The translations under genes were made by a program, and so were the position numbers. From Chrysochromulina parva (Eukaryota > Haptophyta > Prymnesiales > Chrysochromulinaceae), in contig PJAB01000062.1 of NCBI GenBank assembly GCA_002887195.1, positions 1 through 49,191 of the forward strand: DNA of 49,191 nucleotides, written 5' to 3'. A model generated the notes under the pieces. It saw nothing but the letters and a program-made list of their open reading frames with translations, searched no databases and had not been told where the DNA came from. Below are positions 37,317 through 46,695 of the stretch, piece after piece; position 1 is the first letter of the stretch; each line of letters begins with the position of its first letter.

Positions 37317-40300
37317 TCATCCAGGCATCGCCCTCGTGAGCATCGCCTCGGCGCGCTCCTTGGCCTCTCGCATATCCTCGAGCTCGAGCCGCAGCGCCCG
37401 CACCTCCTGCGGCGAGGCGCTCCCGCCGCGCAGCGCCTTGAGCTCGTTCTCGAGCTCCTCGCGCGCCTGCTGCTCCTCCTCGAGCTGCTGGTTGAGATAC
37501 GCCATCTCCTCCTCAAGCTCGGCCTCGCGCTCCTGTAGCTTCTTCAAATCCTTGCCGTTGCCGCCGCCGCCGCCACCCCCGCCGCCGCCACCCCCGCCGC
37601 CGCCACCCCCGCCGCCGGTAATGAGCTTGAGCACCTCAGCCTCCTTGGCCTGCACCGCGCGGTCGGCTGCCTGCAGCTTGCGGTGTGCCTCGCTCAGCTG
37701 CGCCTCGGCCTGCTCGGCTCGCCGCTGGAGCTGCTCACTCAGCTGCTTGGCCTTGAAGGCCTCCTGCTCGGCGCGCTTGACCTTGGAGGCATCCTCGGCC
37801 TGTTTCTTGTCGGCTGCGAGCTTGTCCTTGGCCTGCACCGAGCCATAGTCGTCCGACTCCTCCTGGTTGGACGCGGCCTGGCTGCGCCGGCTCAGGTGGC
37901 GCGGCGGCAAGGGCTCCTCGTCCACCTCTCGGGTGCTCAGCTTATCGACCTCGGCCGTGAGCTTGGCGATCGCGCGGTCCTTGGCCGCGAGCGCCTCCTT
38001 CTGCTTGTCGATGGTCGCATACACCTCTTCGAGGTTCTCGGAGCCGCCCTCCTCGACAGGGTTGGCATGCAGCTCGGCGAGCTCCTTCTCGTAGGCGAGC
38101 CGGTCGATCTTCTGCTTGGCGGCCGCGAGCTCGTCGCGCAGCTTGCGCAGCTCGGCCTCACGCTCCTCGACCACCTCGTAGTAGCGCTTGGTCTGTGCTT
38201 GAGCCTCTTCGAGCTCAGCCTCGAGGGTCTCGACATCGTCGGTCAGGGTGTACTTCTCCTCCTCTAGCACGACGACTTCGGAGTGCGCCTCCTTGTACTT
38301 GGCCGACATCTCGTCGAGCTTCGTCTGCAGCTCGCCGCTCTTGCCATCGATCAGCTGGAGCCGCTGAGTGAGCTGCTCCGCGCGGATCTCGGCGCGCATC
38401 TGCGCCTCGCGCGCATCCATGAGCGCCGCGTCCTTGGCGTCGATCTCCTCCTGCACATTCATCAGCTGCTCCTCGTTCGTGATGGCCGCCTCCTCTAGAT
38501 GCAACTTCTCCTCCTTGAGATTGAGCACCATCTGCTCCGACGCCATCTTGAGCCGCTCCGCCTCCTGCGCCTTCTGGCGCGCCGCCTGCAGCTCGCTCGT
38601 CACCTTGTTCAAGCGCGCCCCGAGCGTCTTCACCTCTTCCACAAGCTCGTTCGGCGGGAGCGTGCCCACCTCGGTCGGCCCGCCCGCGCCCGAGTCGGCG
38701 CCTCCATCGGCGAGCGCCTTGCTCTGCTGCTGCAGCGTGACGCTCTGCTCGGCGAGCTGGCCCTGCAGAGACGTGGCCGCCTGCGTACTCGCCGCCAGCT
38801 GGAGCGCGAGGCCCTCGGTCCGATTGGCGAGCGCGCGCATCGCCTCCTCCTTGAGCGCTTCTGTCACCGCCGCCGAGGGCACCTCGACCTCGAGCTGCGA
38901 GCCCGGCACCGCGCCCTCGGGCACTGTCAGCCGCACCTCGTGCCCGTCGGGCGCCATCACGGTCAACTCGTGCCCGGGCAGCGCGCCCTCGGGCAGCGTA
39001 AAGATGAACGTATCCCCGGCGGGCGCGGCGGGTGGCAATTCGACCTCGAGCTGCGAGCCCGCGGGCGCGCCCTCGGGCACCGTGAGGGTCACCTGCTGGC
39101 CCGTCGGTGCCGTCACGGTGAGCTGCGTGCCCGGCGCAGCGCCCTCGGGCACCGTCAAGACGAGCATCTCGGCCGCGGGCGCGGGCACCTCCACCTCGAG
39201 CGACTGGCCCGGCTCGACGCCCTCGGGCACAGTGAGCGACACCTCCTGCCCGCTCGGAGCGGTCACAGTGAGCTGTGTGCCCGGCGCCACGCCCTCCGGC
39301 ACCACCAGCACCACCTTCTCGACCTCGGGCGGCAGCTCGATCTCGAGAGACTGGCCTGCCGACGCGCCCTCGGGCACCGTGAGCGACACCTCCTGCCCGC
39401 TCGACGTGGTCACTGTGAGCTGCGTGCCCGGCGTCGCCCCCTCGGGCACCTCGAGCGTGATCCTGTCGCCCTTCTTGGCCTTGCGTGGAAGCGGCGAGGG
39501 CGCCTCTGCGCCGACGACGCGCACGGCGTTCGCGGCCGCCTTGGCCACGAGCGCCTCCGCGAGCGACTTGGCCGGCGCGACCGCGACCGACACACCCTTG
39601 GTCTCGGCCTTGGGCTCGCTCGTGAGCACCTGAGCCGCGGTGATGGCCTGAGCCGCGGGCATCCCGATCCCGAGCGAGGCCAGCGTCAGGCCACCCGAGG
39701 GCAGCGGGCGCGGCGCGACGGTCTGCTGGCTATTCGGCGCGCGCGCCTCCTCCTTGATCTTGGTCGCAGCCGCCGGGTCATGCCGGCGCAGCTCCGCGTC
39801 GAGCTTGGCCGCTTTGAGGCGAAGTGTCGCCAGCTCTCCCTCCTCCAGCTGCCGCTTGGCCTCGGCGAGTGCGGACGCTTTGCTCGTCATCTCACTCAGC
39901 TTCGCCTCGGTCTCGCGCAGCCGCGTGTGCGCAATCTGGAGCTTGCCCACCGTCGCCACGATCTCGGCCTTCGCCTCCACATCATCCATCGTCCCAAAGT
40001 CAAGTTTGAGCTCGAGAGCGGCCATGTTGACGTCGTACGGATTGGAGGTCGGCGCGACCGGCGGCGGGATGGACGCGGGGTCCGAGACCGCCGCGCCGCC
40101 GCTAGGGGGCGCGCGGGGTGGGGTCAACGGCACGGCCGCCGCGCCGAGCTCGCCCACCTTGGACTGAAGCGCCTTGTTGGACGAGACGTGGCGCTCGATG
40201 CCCGCGCGCAGCTCGTCGATGTCGGATCGGAGCTGCTCGTTCTCGGCGACCAGCTGCTGCTTCTCGGCCTTGAGCTGCGTGTTCTCGCTCACGAGCTCGT

Positions 40301-42623
40301 GGCGCAGCTGCTCGGCCTCCTGCCGTGTGCGCTCCAGCTGCGCCTCCTTATCGCGGATCGACTTCTCCTTGGCCTTGTCCTTCATCGAGAGCCGCTTGCC
40401 CAGCCGGAGCACGACGCCGTTGAGCACCTGGCTCAGTCCGTGCAGCACGCGTGGCAGCTCGCTCTTGCTCGCCACGTCACCGAGCACGAAGAGCTCCTTC
40501 TTGAGCACGGTGACGCGCTTCTCCATGCCCGCGCGCGCCTGCTCGTCGACGGTCTCACGCCCCGCCTCGACCGCCTCGAGTCGCTGCTGCACCGTGTCGA
40601 GCTCCTGCTCAACTGACCTAGCGAGCACGTTCCCAAACTGGGCGAGGGGCTCGAGGAGGGAGCTGTGCGCGCCGCCGCCCACGCGCTCATTGTACTGGGC
40701 GCGCTGCTTCGAGGCGAGCTCGATGAGCATCTCGAGGTCGGCCACCTCACGCTCGGCACGATCGTGGGGCTGCGCCTGGTCCTCTTCGCGCGCGCGCTCG
40801 AGCTGCCCCTCGGCCGCGTACACCATGTTGTCGAGCGTCTGCAGCGCGTCGGTCACCATGCTCTCGTCCGTCTGGACCTCCTCGCGCAGGCTCTTCATCT
40901 TGAGCACCAACTGCTCCAACAGCAGCTTCGACTGCAGCTGCTCCTCCACCGTGGGCTCGGTGCCGTCGGCACGCGCCGCCTCTAGTGAGAGGTATTGCTC
41001 GACCTCGCGCTGCAGGTGTGCCACGAGCACGCTGATGTAGCTCTTCGACTCCTTGACCTTGCTCACCTGCGCCTGGCGCATGCGCTCGAGCGCCTCGACC
41101 TCGTCGACGAAGCCTGCGTTTGCCTGGCCGCCCGCGCGCGTCTCGATGAGAAGCAGGTCCACCCACCGGCCCGAGTCGGCCTCGAGCATGCTGCGCCGGT
41201 CCTCGGCCGCCTTGCGCGCCATCTCGGCCTGGAGCGCCTCCTGCTGCGAGAGCATCGCCTGGCGCATCGCCTCCGCCTCGCGCGCGTGCCGCTCCTTCTC
41301 CTCGAAGGACTGCTTGAGGATCGCGTCGCGCTCGGCGAGCTGCGCCTCCATCTGCTCTCGCTCCTCGTCGGTCATCCCTGAGCCGCCGCCGCCGAAGCCG
41401 CCGCCGCCGCCCGCCGCCGCCGCCTCGAGCTGCGCTCTGAGCGCCTCGATCTCGGCCTTGAGCTTGCCCACCTCGGTCATCTCCTCGTTCTTGCGCGCCT
41501 TGAGCTGAATGGCCTTGGCGCGGTCGGCATACTGCAGCGTGTTCAGCGTCTCCTCGAAGTTGTACGCCGCGGGTGAGATGGCCGCGAGCATCACGGTCAC
41601 CGAATTGCCGCCGAGCGACTCCTGCAGCACACGCGTGAGCTTCGAGTTGCGATACGGGATGAAGACCTTTTTGCCCTTCTTCGACTGCTCGGCGAGCGCG
41701 TTGATCACGTTGCCGAGCGCCGAGAGCGACTTGTTGATGTTCGCGCCCTCCTTGAGCTTGTCGCCCGTTGCGCCCGTCTTGGCGGCGCGCTCGGAGCCCG
41801 CGAGATCGACCAGGTTGATGGTGGCGCGCGATTCCTTCTGTTGCCCCGCGATCACCTCCTTTTGCGAGAGGCGGATGATGAAGATCGAGTGCGAGCGCGA
41901 CGAGGTCGCATTCATCTGCGTCGCCGCCACCGCGCGCGCCGCGTTGCCCTGGTCCATCAGCTTCTCGATCTTCTCTTTCGAGTCGACGCCAATCTCCTGC
42001 AGACCGGCCACGTACACGCCGAGCTTCGGGTCCTCCTTGACGTCGATGTGCGAGTCCTTGCGCGTCTTGGCGGTGCCGCGCGTGGCAGTCGGGTCGAGCA
42101 GGTCGTAGAGCACCTCGTTGTAGATCTCGAGGAACGAGCACGTCACGAGGAACATTTTGTTTGGGTTCTCCTCCTTTGATGCCTGGATGCGCTCGAACAT
42201 CTCGGCATTCATCTGCGGGATGATGCCCGGCAGTCCGGCGTGGGGCGCGCCCGTCATCGAGAACGATTTACCCGCGCCCGTCTGGCCGTATGCGAAGATG
42301 GTACCGTTCCAGCCACCAAAGGCCTTGTCAAGCAACGGCTGGCCCAGGTTTCCATATACGTCGGTCTGGAGCGAGTCATCGTCGTACGTGTAGTCGAAAC
42401 TGAACTCGCGCAGCGGCGCGCCGGGCTCGTTCGGCGGCTGCAGCGCCGCGTACCCACCGGGTTTGATGACCACGATCTTCTCCTCTTGCTGGCTGATCTC
42501 ACGCTGGTTGAACGGGCGGCAGCGTACGGCGACCATGACCGACGATGGCGCCTCGGACGACGAGCCCTTCTCGATGGTGGCGACCATGGCCGCGGTCTTC
42601 GCGGCAGCCCTGAGCTTGTCCAT
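37317..42623 (-). CDS. kinesin with long coiled-coil tail and VPEG beta-repeats
   Basis: This is a plus-end-type (N-terminal motor) kinesin of 1,768 residues. Motor motifs: VAVRCRPFN; GQTGAGKSFSM with P-loop K119; switch I NATSSRSHSIF; switch II LVDLAGSER (D273); GANINKSLSALGNVI; and IPYRNSKLTRVLQESLGGNS. A neck and several coiled-coil blocks follow. Residues about 1055-1249 hold four tandem units of V-P-E-G-x-x-P-G-[TS]-Q-L-T-V .. V-x-L-T-V-P-E-G. More coiled coil, a polyglycine run (encoded near 37560-37619) and a last coil complete the tail. No FHA or PH domain is visible, so the subfamily is open. The start was set at MDKLRAAAK (42623); an in-frame ATG at 42821 would add 66 residues that read like translated 5' UTR. 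No introns. Confidence 0.9.
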   Translation of the reverse strand: MDKLRAAAKTAAMVATIEKGSSSEAPSSVMVAVRCRPFNQREISQQEEKIVVIKPGGYAALQPPNEPGAPLREFSFDYTYDDDSLQTDVYGNLGQPLLDKAFGGWNGTIFAYGQTGAGKSFSMTGAPHAGLPGIIPQMNAEMFERIQASKEENPNKMFLVTCSFLEIYNEVLYDLLDPTATRGTAKTRKDSHIDVKEDPKLGVYVAGLQEIGVDSKEKIEKLMDQGNAARAVAATQMNATSSRSHSIFIIRLSQKEVIAGQQKESRATINLVDLAGSERAAKTGATGDKLKEGANINKSLSALGNVINALAEQSKKGKKVFIPYRNSKLTRVLQESLGGNSVTVMLAAISPAAYNFEETLNTLQYADRAKAIQLKARKNEEMTEVGKLKAEIEALRAQLEAAAAGGGGGFGGGGSGMTDEEREQMEAQLAERDAILKQSFEEKERHAREAEAMRQAMLSQQEALQAEMARKAAEDRRSMLEADSGRWVDLLLIETRAGGQANAGFVDEVEALERMRQAQVSKVKESKSYISVLVAHLQREVEQYLSLEAARADGTEPTVEEQLQSKLLLEQLVLKMKSLREEVQTDESMVTDALQTLDNMVYAAEGQLERAREEDQAQPHDRAEREVADLEMLIELASKQRAQYNERVGGGAHSSLLEPLAQFGNVLARSVEQELDTVQQRLEAVEAGRETVDEQARAGMEKRVTVLKKELFVLGDVASKSELPRVLHGLSQVLNGVVLRLGKRLSMKDKAKEKSIRDKEAQLERTRQEAEQLRHELVSENTQLKAEKQQLVAENEQLRSDIDELRAGIERHVSSNKALQSKVGELGAAAVPLTPPRAPPSGGAAVSDPASIPPPVAPTSNPYDVNMAALELKLDFGTMDDVEAKAEIVATVGKLQIAHTRLRETEAKLSEMTSKASALAEAKRQLEEGELATLRLKAAKLDAELRRHDPAAATKIKEEARAPNSQQTVAPRPLPSGGLTLASLGIGMPAAQAITAAQVLTSEPKAETKGVSVAVAPAKSLAEALVAKAAANAVRVVGAEAPSPLPRKAKKGDRITLEVPEGATPGTQLTVTTSSGQEVSLTVPEGASAGQSLEIELPPEVEKVVLVVPEGVAPGTQLTVTAPSGQEVSLTVPEGVEPGQSLEVEVPAPAAEMLVLTVPEGAAPGTQLTVTAPTGQQVTLTVPEGAPAGSQLEVELPPAAPAGDTFIFTLPEGALPGHELTVMAPDGHEVRLTVPEGAVPGSQLEVEVPSAAVTEALKEEAMRALANRTEGLALQLAASTQAATSLQGQLAEQSVTLQQQSKALADGGADSGAGGPTEVGTLPPNELVEEVKTLGARLNKVTSELQAARQKAQEAERLKMASEQMVLNLKEEKLHLEEAAITNEEQLMNVQEEIDAKDAALMDAREAQMRAEIRAEQLTQRLQLIDGKSGELQTKLDEMSAKYKEAHSEVVVLEEEKYTLTDDVETLEAELEEAQAQTKRYYEVVEEREAELRKLRDELAAAKQKIDRLAYEKELAELHANPVEEGGSENLEEVYATIDKQKEALAAKDRAIAKLTAEVDKLSTREVDEEPLPPRHLSRRSQAASNQEESDDYGSVQAKDKLAADKKQAEDASKVKRAEQEAFKAKQLSEQLQRRAEQAEAQLSEAHRKLQAADRAVQAKEAEVLKLITGGGGGGGGGGGGGGGGGGGNGKDLKKLQEREAELEEEMAYLNQQLEEEQQAREELENELKALRGGSASPQEVRALRLELEDMREAKERAEAMLTRAMPG
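38877..39466 (-). repeat. four tandem VPEG-type coding repeats in the kinesin tail
   Basis: Each unit of about 46-48 residues has two PEG turns (for example EVPEGATPGTQLTV, then LTVPEGASAGQSLEIELP). The four units begin at ITLEVPEG, VVLVVPEG, LVLTVPEG and FIFTLPEG. The alternating hydrophobic pattern predicts short beta strands between PEG turns. Confidence 0.85.
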
Positions 42624-42922
42624 CGGCCGTTGGCTACTATGGAACTTCACAGGAAGGGTGCGTGAAAAGGGAATTATGAAACGCAGGGGGTGGGGGCGGG
42701 TCGCTCCCAACTGTAGTCGCCCACCTGGCATTCGAGACCCGGCCCAGCGGCGTGGGGGCGTGCGCGTGTTACTTGTAATTCGGAATTCATCATCATCGTG
42801 TACAGTGGGCATGCGACGCATGAAGACGCCGGCTGAAATTTATACCATCGCCCACTTTTCGGACCCGTGGTTTCGTCGATTCCGGTGCGAGACTTGGGAG
42901 GTAAATCGAGCTCACCTTCCGA
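42624..42922. promoter_or_regulatory. bidirectional region between kinesin and UDP-sugar pyrophosphorylase
   Basis: 299 bp between the preferred divergent ATGs (101 bp if the kinesin starts at 42821). It must contain both 5' UTRs. Confidence 0.45.
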
Positions 42923-44869
42923 ATGTCGCACTGTGTACGCTTCGGTCTATTGATCGCGCCGCTCGCCGCGTATTGCAGCGTAGTGGCGCCACCCGTTGTG
43001 TCCGCTAGCCGCCGGCGTGCGCCACCGCCAAAGTGTGGGCTCGATGACTCGCTTCTCGCCGGCCTGAGCGCCGAGGAAGTGGGAGTCGCCGCTTGGCTGG
43101 CTTCCGACGAAATGGGCCAGGCGCACCTGCTCGACGGCTGGGCCACAGCTTCTGCCGAGGATAAGCGCCGGCTGCTCGCGCAGATCGTCACCATGGACGA
43201 GAACTACCCCGCGGACGCGGCTGGGCTGTGCGGCCTGACGGCGTACGTGGCGCACGCGCGAGTGCTTCTTGCAGAGGCAGCGGCGGATAAGAATCCGTTC
43301 GAGGGGTACGAGGTGGAGATTCCCGAGGGCGAGACGCTCGAGATCGGCTCGGACGCCTTCCGCGCTGACGAAAAACTCGGGATGGGCGCAATGCCAGGCG
43401 CAGCCTTCGTGCTCGTCGCGGGCGGGCTGGGCGAGCGGCTCGGATATGACAGCATCAAGGTGGAGCTGCCGACGGAGACGATCACCTGCGCCTCGTTCCT
43501 CGAGACGTACATCACGTCGCTGCTCGCGATGACGCGCCGCGCCGGCCCGGGCGCGCCCCAGGTGCCGCTCGTCATCATGACCTCGGAGGACACACACGCC
43601 AAGACCCTTGCGCTGCTCGAGGCCAATAGTTATTTTGGGATGCCGCGTGAGTCGCTGCACTTCATCACGCAGTCGAACGTGCCGGCGATCCAGGACAACC
43701 ACGCGCGCTTCGCGCTCGACAAGGCCGACCGCTTCACGCTCCAGACGAAGCCGCACGGGCACGGCGACGTGCACACGCTGCTGCACACCTCAGGGCTGCT
43801 TCCCAAGCTGCGTGCCAATGGGTGCACGCATCTCGTCTTCTTCCAAGACACGAACGTGCTTGCTTTCAAGGCGATCCCGGCCGCGCTCGGCGCCTCGATC
43901 CGGCGCAAGCTCGACATGAACTCGCTCACGGTGCCGCGCTCTCCCGGAGAGGCTGCGGGCGCCATCTGCAAGCTCGTGCGCGCCGGCGAGCCACCGCTCG
44001 TGATCAACGTGGAGTACAACCAGCTGGACGCGCTACTTCAGGCCTCGGGCAAGGGCGGCGACAGCGCGGACGCGACAGGCTACTCGCCCTACCCAGGCAA
44101 TGTGAATACCTTCATCCTCGCCCTCGAGCCGTACGCAGCGGCGCTGCAGGCCACGGGCGGCTCGATGCCCGAGTTCGTCAACCCCAAGTACGCCAACGCC
44201 GAGAAGACCGCCTTCAAGAAGCCGACGCGGCTCGAGTGCATGATGCAAGACTTCCCCAAGCTTCTCGGACCCGAGTCGGCCGTTGGCTTCACCTCCTTTG
44301 ACCGCTGGTTCGCCTTCTCGCCCGTCAAAAACTCGATCCCCGAGGCCCTCAAGGCCGCTGAAAAGGGCGTGTATGCCGCATCGCCGGGCGCGGGCGAGGC
44401 GGCCGTGTTCGACGCGAACGCGCGGCTCATGCGCCTCGCGGGCGTCGAGCTCGCGCCGCCCGCGCCGCCCGCCACATTCCTCGGGCTGCCGCTTGGCCTC
44501 TCGCCCTCGATTGCGCTCACGCCCAACTTCGCCCTCACCGTTGATGAGCTGATGCATCGCATGCCTGGCGGCGCCGCCGTGCATCTGACTGCGCGCTCGT
44601 CGCTCATGCTCGACGGCGACGTGCGCCTGCACTCGCTTCGCCTCGACGGCGCGCTCGCCATCCGTGCGGTGCCCGGCGCTACCGTCCACGTGCGCGACTG
44701 CACCGTCGCAAACGATGGCTGGCCGTTTGTGCCGGTTGAGCCCGGCACCGAGCCGAAGGGCGTGAGCATCCGCGGCTACACGATTGATCGGAGCATGGGT
44801 TCCGACGTGGTGGCCGGCGAGCCGGGTGAATACGAGCTCAGCGGCGACGGCAAGCTATGCAAGCTGTAG
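42923..44869 (+). CDS. USP: UDP-sugar pyrophosphorylase
   Basis: This 648-residue nucleotidyltransferase makes UDP-sugars from UTP and various sugar-1-phosphates in cell-wall, glycan and reserve-sugar metabolism. The nucleotide-binding loop is FVLVAGGLGERLGYDSIKVELPTE (L164 onward; K179 in the I-K-V position), the USP form of the pyrophosphorylase signature. Other blocks: MTSEDTHAKTLALLE; KPHGHGDVHTLLH; FFQDTNVLAFKAIP; VINVEYNQLDALL; GNVNTFIL; KPTRLECMMQDFPKLL; and a C-terminal beta-helix-like region. Length fits the USP family (about 600-650). The N terminus (FGLLIAPLAAYCSVVAPPVVSA) resembles a signal peptide, as would be needed for ER or complex-plastid targeting; alternatively an internal ATG is used. 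Single exon. Confidence 0.92.
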   Translation: MSHCVRFGLLIAPLAAYCSVVAPPVVSASRRRAPPPKCGLDDSLLAGLSAEEVGVAAWLASDEMGQAHLLDGWATASAEDKRRLLAQIVTMDENYPADAAGLCGLTAYVAHARVLLAEAAADKNPFEGYEVEIPEGETLEIGSDAFRADEKLGMGAMPGAAFVLVAGGLGERLGYDSIKVELPTETITCASFLETYITSLLAMTRRAGPGAPQVPLVIMTSEDTHAKTLALLEANSYFGMPRESLHFITQSNVPAIQDNHARFALDKADRFTLQTKPHGHGDVHTLLHTSGLLPKLRANGCTHLVFFQDTNVLAFKAIPAALGASIRRKLDMNSLTVPRSPGEAAGAICKLVRAGEPPLVINVEYNQLDALLQASGKGGDSADATGYSPYPGNVNTFILALEPYAAALQATGGSMPEFVNPKYANAEKTAFKKPTRLECMMQDFPKLLGPESAVGFTSFDRWFAFSPVKNSIPEALKAAEKGVYAASPGAGEAAVFDANARLMRLAGVELAPPAPPATFLGLPLGLSPSIALTPNFALTVDELMHRMPGGAAVHLTARSSLMLDGDVRLHSLRLDGALAIRAVPGATVHVRDCTVANDGWPFVPVEPGTEPKGVSIRGYTIDRSMGSDVVAGEPGEYELSGDGKLCKL

Positions 44870-45609
44870 TGCTGCTAACCGCCCACACACTGTACGTTGG
44901 CGACCGTTTTGCAGTCACGACGCTTCCCTGCCGCGTGCGCTGCGCTGGTAGCCTGGTACACCTTACGGCGCCGTGCGACGACCGACCGTAACGTGTAGCG
45001 CGGCTGACGACCTCGGAGAGCTGCGAGCGACGCAGCGCCCGTAGCGCGCGAGAGAGGGCGGAGATAATCCCTTATTGTTGAACATGTATGGTAACATACT
45101 CCGTCCGAGAGGACGGACCCTCCGGTGGATCGGATGAACGGATCGTCGCGCGCAACGAACCGCTCCGTCCCACCGTCCGTCGTCCGACAGACGGACCGGA
45201 TCGGACGTCGTCGCGCAACGATTTTTACCGTAGCTACGTTAGATACGCGTTAAGCGACGTCCGTTACTACTTTCCGCCCGCATCCGCCACGCGCGGAACC
45301 GTAACGATTATAAATAATCCCTCGACGGCAAATAACAGCGCACGTTACATGACAATACCGTACCGCTCTTGCAAAGCCCATCCGCCTCCATCTAAGTACA
45401 TGGAGCAAGTCCACTTCTGGCCCACCAGACCACCGCGGTCTCAATCGCACAAACCACCATCGGCGCGACGCCCATGTCTGAGAGAGCAGAGTCAGAGGCG
45501 TAACACTAAGAGCGGCCCGGATAATAGCGCCTCTTTGCCAGTCAAGGAATGATTCTTCTTGGCGCTGAATGAAGGTCTCAGGCACCTCGAGCGCAGCCAA
45601 AACGAGTGC
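44870..45609. other. intergenic with inverted CCGTCC/GGACGG clusters and repeat copy A
   Basis: Convergent 3' ends. 45101-45215 is packed with inverted repeats, for example CCGTCCGAGAGGACGG (45102-45117) and GTCCGTC..GACGGAC (about 45175-45195), able to form several hairpins. Repeat copy A follows at 45316-45389. Its sequence recurs before the window end. No gene is supported. Confidence 0.55.
45316..45389 (+). repeat. dispersed repeat, copy A
   Basis: 74 bp with about 85% identity to 48578-48649 in the same orientation, including the blocks AATCCCTCGA, CAGCGCACGTTAC, AATACCGTA and CCGCTCTTGCAAAGCCCA. Similarity is lost on both sides. Confidence 0.8.
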
Positions 45610-46695
45610 TTACACGTTGTGTTCTCGTCTGATCCGATCGAGAGTAAAGTTTGTGCGTGGCTGACTTGCCGTCGCTTTACAACCTTGCATCCCGGAATGG
45701 TGGGCCACTGCCTTCAGCTCTTCAGGAATATTGAACTCGAACACTAGAACGTCACGACGACGCATCTCACCAGGCCGCCCACGGTGGATGGTATTCGTGT
45801 CAAATATAAAGCCATCGCCGAGCCGACCGAGCATCTGCGTTGCGTTGTACCGATTCCTCACAAAGTCACCATCAAACCGAGACTCGAAGTACTCACTGTA
45901 TGAATAGTAGACGGTGCGATGCGAACCAGCTACAATCTCCGTGGGGTGCGTTTCGGCAGTAACGTCTTGCAGAAAAATATATGCTTTCAGGCGGCGTCCA
46001 CATCGGTCGTGGTGCCAAAGAGTTGATGTGATAGGTTTACGGTACTTCCGTAGGTCTCGTCTCGTGGGTGGCGCATTGGCTATGGAGCCAAGCCGGTAAG
46101 CTCCATACCCCGATAGCTCCGCATCAGCACCAACATAATTTAGCACGACATGGCCCAACGTGCTGATTGCTTTTTCGACAGTTGGCTCAAAGCTTGGCAG
46201 GTAAGGAATGTTGGTACCACCCTCGTCATGGCCGGGGTTCTTTGACACCATCGCATTGTCTACCAGTCGCGGCACGTCATGGCGCAGAATGGTGTCGGCA
46301 AAGCCTAGTTCGGCGCCAAAGCGTGCGAAGCCGTGGCGATTCAAAGAAGTGACCAGCCGGTGCAGATTGTGTGGGCCTCGAAGGGGACTTACAGCTGCAT
46401 GCGGTCTTGCAGCAAATCGTCGTAGTAAAATCTCTCCAGACTCGCGCTGAAGTTGGTCCCCTGAGAGTAATATCGGGCGTACGGTGTCTATCATCACGGA
46501 GGAGTTGAAATTCCACTCTTTTGGAAACGAGATGCCAAGCTCATTCCAATCCACGCCGCATGCAGAGATATCAAGTTTACGCTGCTCAATATGATGACTC
46601 CGTTGCTTCCAATGTGCGATGATTTTTGTTGGGTACGCGAACGCCTCTGTATTGTTGTCTGCAAACGGATTGCCCGCGACATGCCTCAGCGGCAT
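45610..46695 (-). CDS. phytanoyl-CoA dioxygenase-like Fe(II)/2-oxoglutarate oxygenase
   Basis: This 361-residue protein is of the PhyH superfamily, which hydroxylates small molecules or lipids using iron and 2-oxoglutarate. The iron triad is visible: H228-x-D230 in LWHHDRCGRR and H304 in FDTNTIHRGRPG, with arginines 312-314 placed to bind 2-oxoglutarate. KAYIFLQDVTAETHPTEIVAGSHR is the usual strand between them. The N-terminal 120 residues are not recognised. GC content and codon choice are clearly lower-GC than in genes before 45 kb. It is divergent from a glycosyltransferase of similar composition, 453 bp away. The ATG at 46695 is the first in frame. Substrate unknown. Confidence 0.82.
   Translation of the reverse strand: MPLRHVAGNPFADNNTEAFAYPTKIIAHWKQRSHHIEQRKLDISACGVDWNELGISFPKEWNFNSSVMIDTVRPILLSGDQLQRESGEILLRRFAARPHAAVSPLRGPHNLHRLVTSLNRHGFARFGAELGFADTILRHDVPRLVDNAMVSKNPGHDEGGTNIPYLPSFEPTVEKAISTLGHVVLNYVGADAELSGYGAYRLGSIANAPPTRRDLRKYRKPITSTLWHHDRCGRRLKAYIFLQDVTAETHPTEIVAGSHRTVYYSYSEYFESRFDGDFVRNRYNATQMLGRLGDGFIFDTNTIHRGRPGEMRRRDVLVFEFNIPEELKAVAHHSGMQGCKATASQPRTNFTLDRIRREHNV

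Noticed and set aside
38499..40616. 705-codon plus-strand frame, Arg/Leu-rich
   Set aside because: Antisense shadow of the kinesin coiled coil and VPEG repeats.
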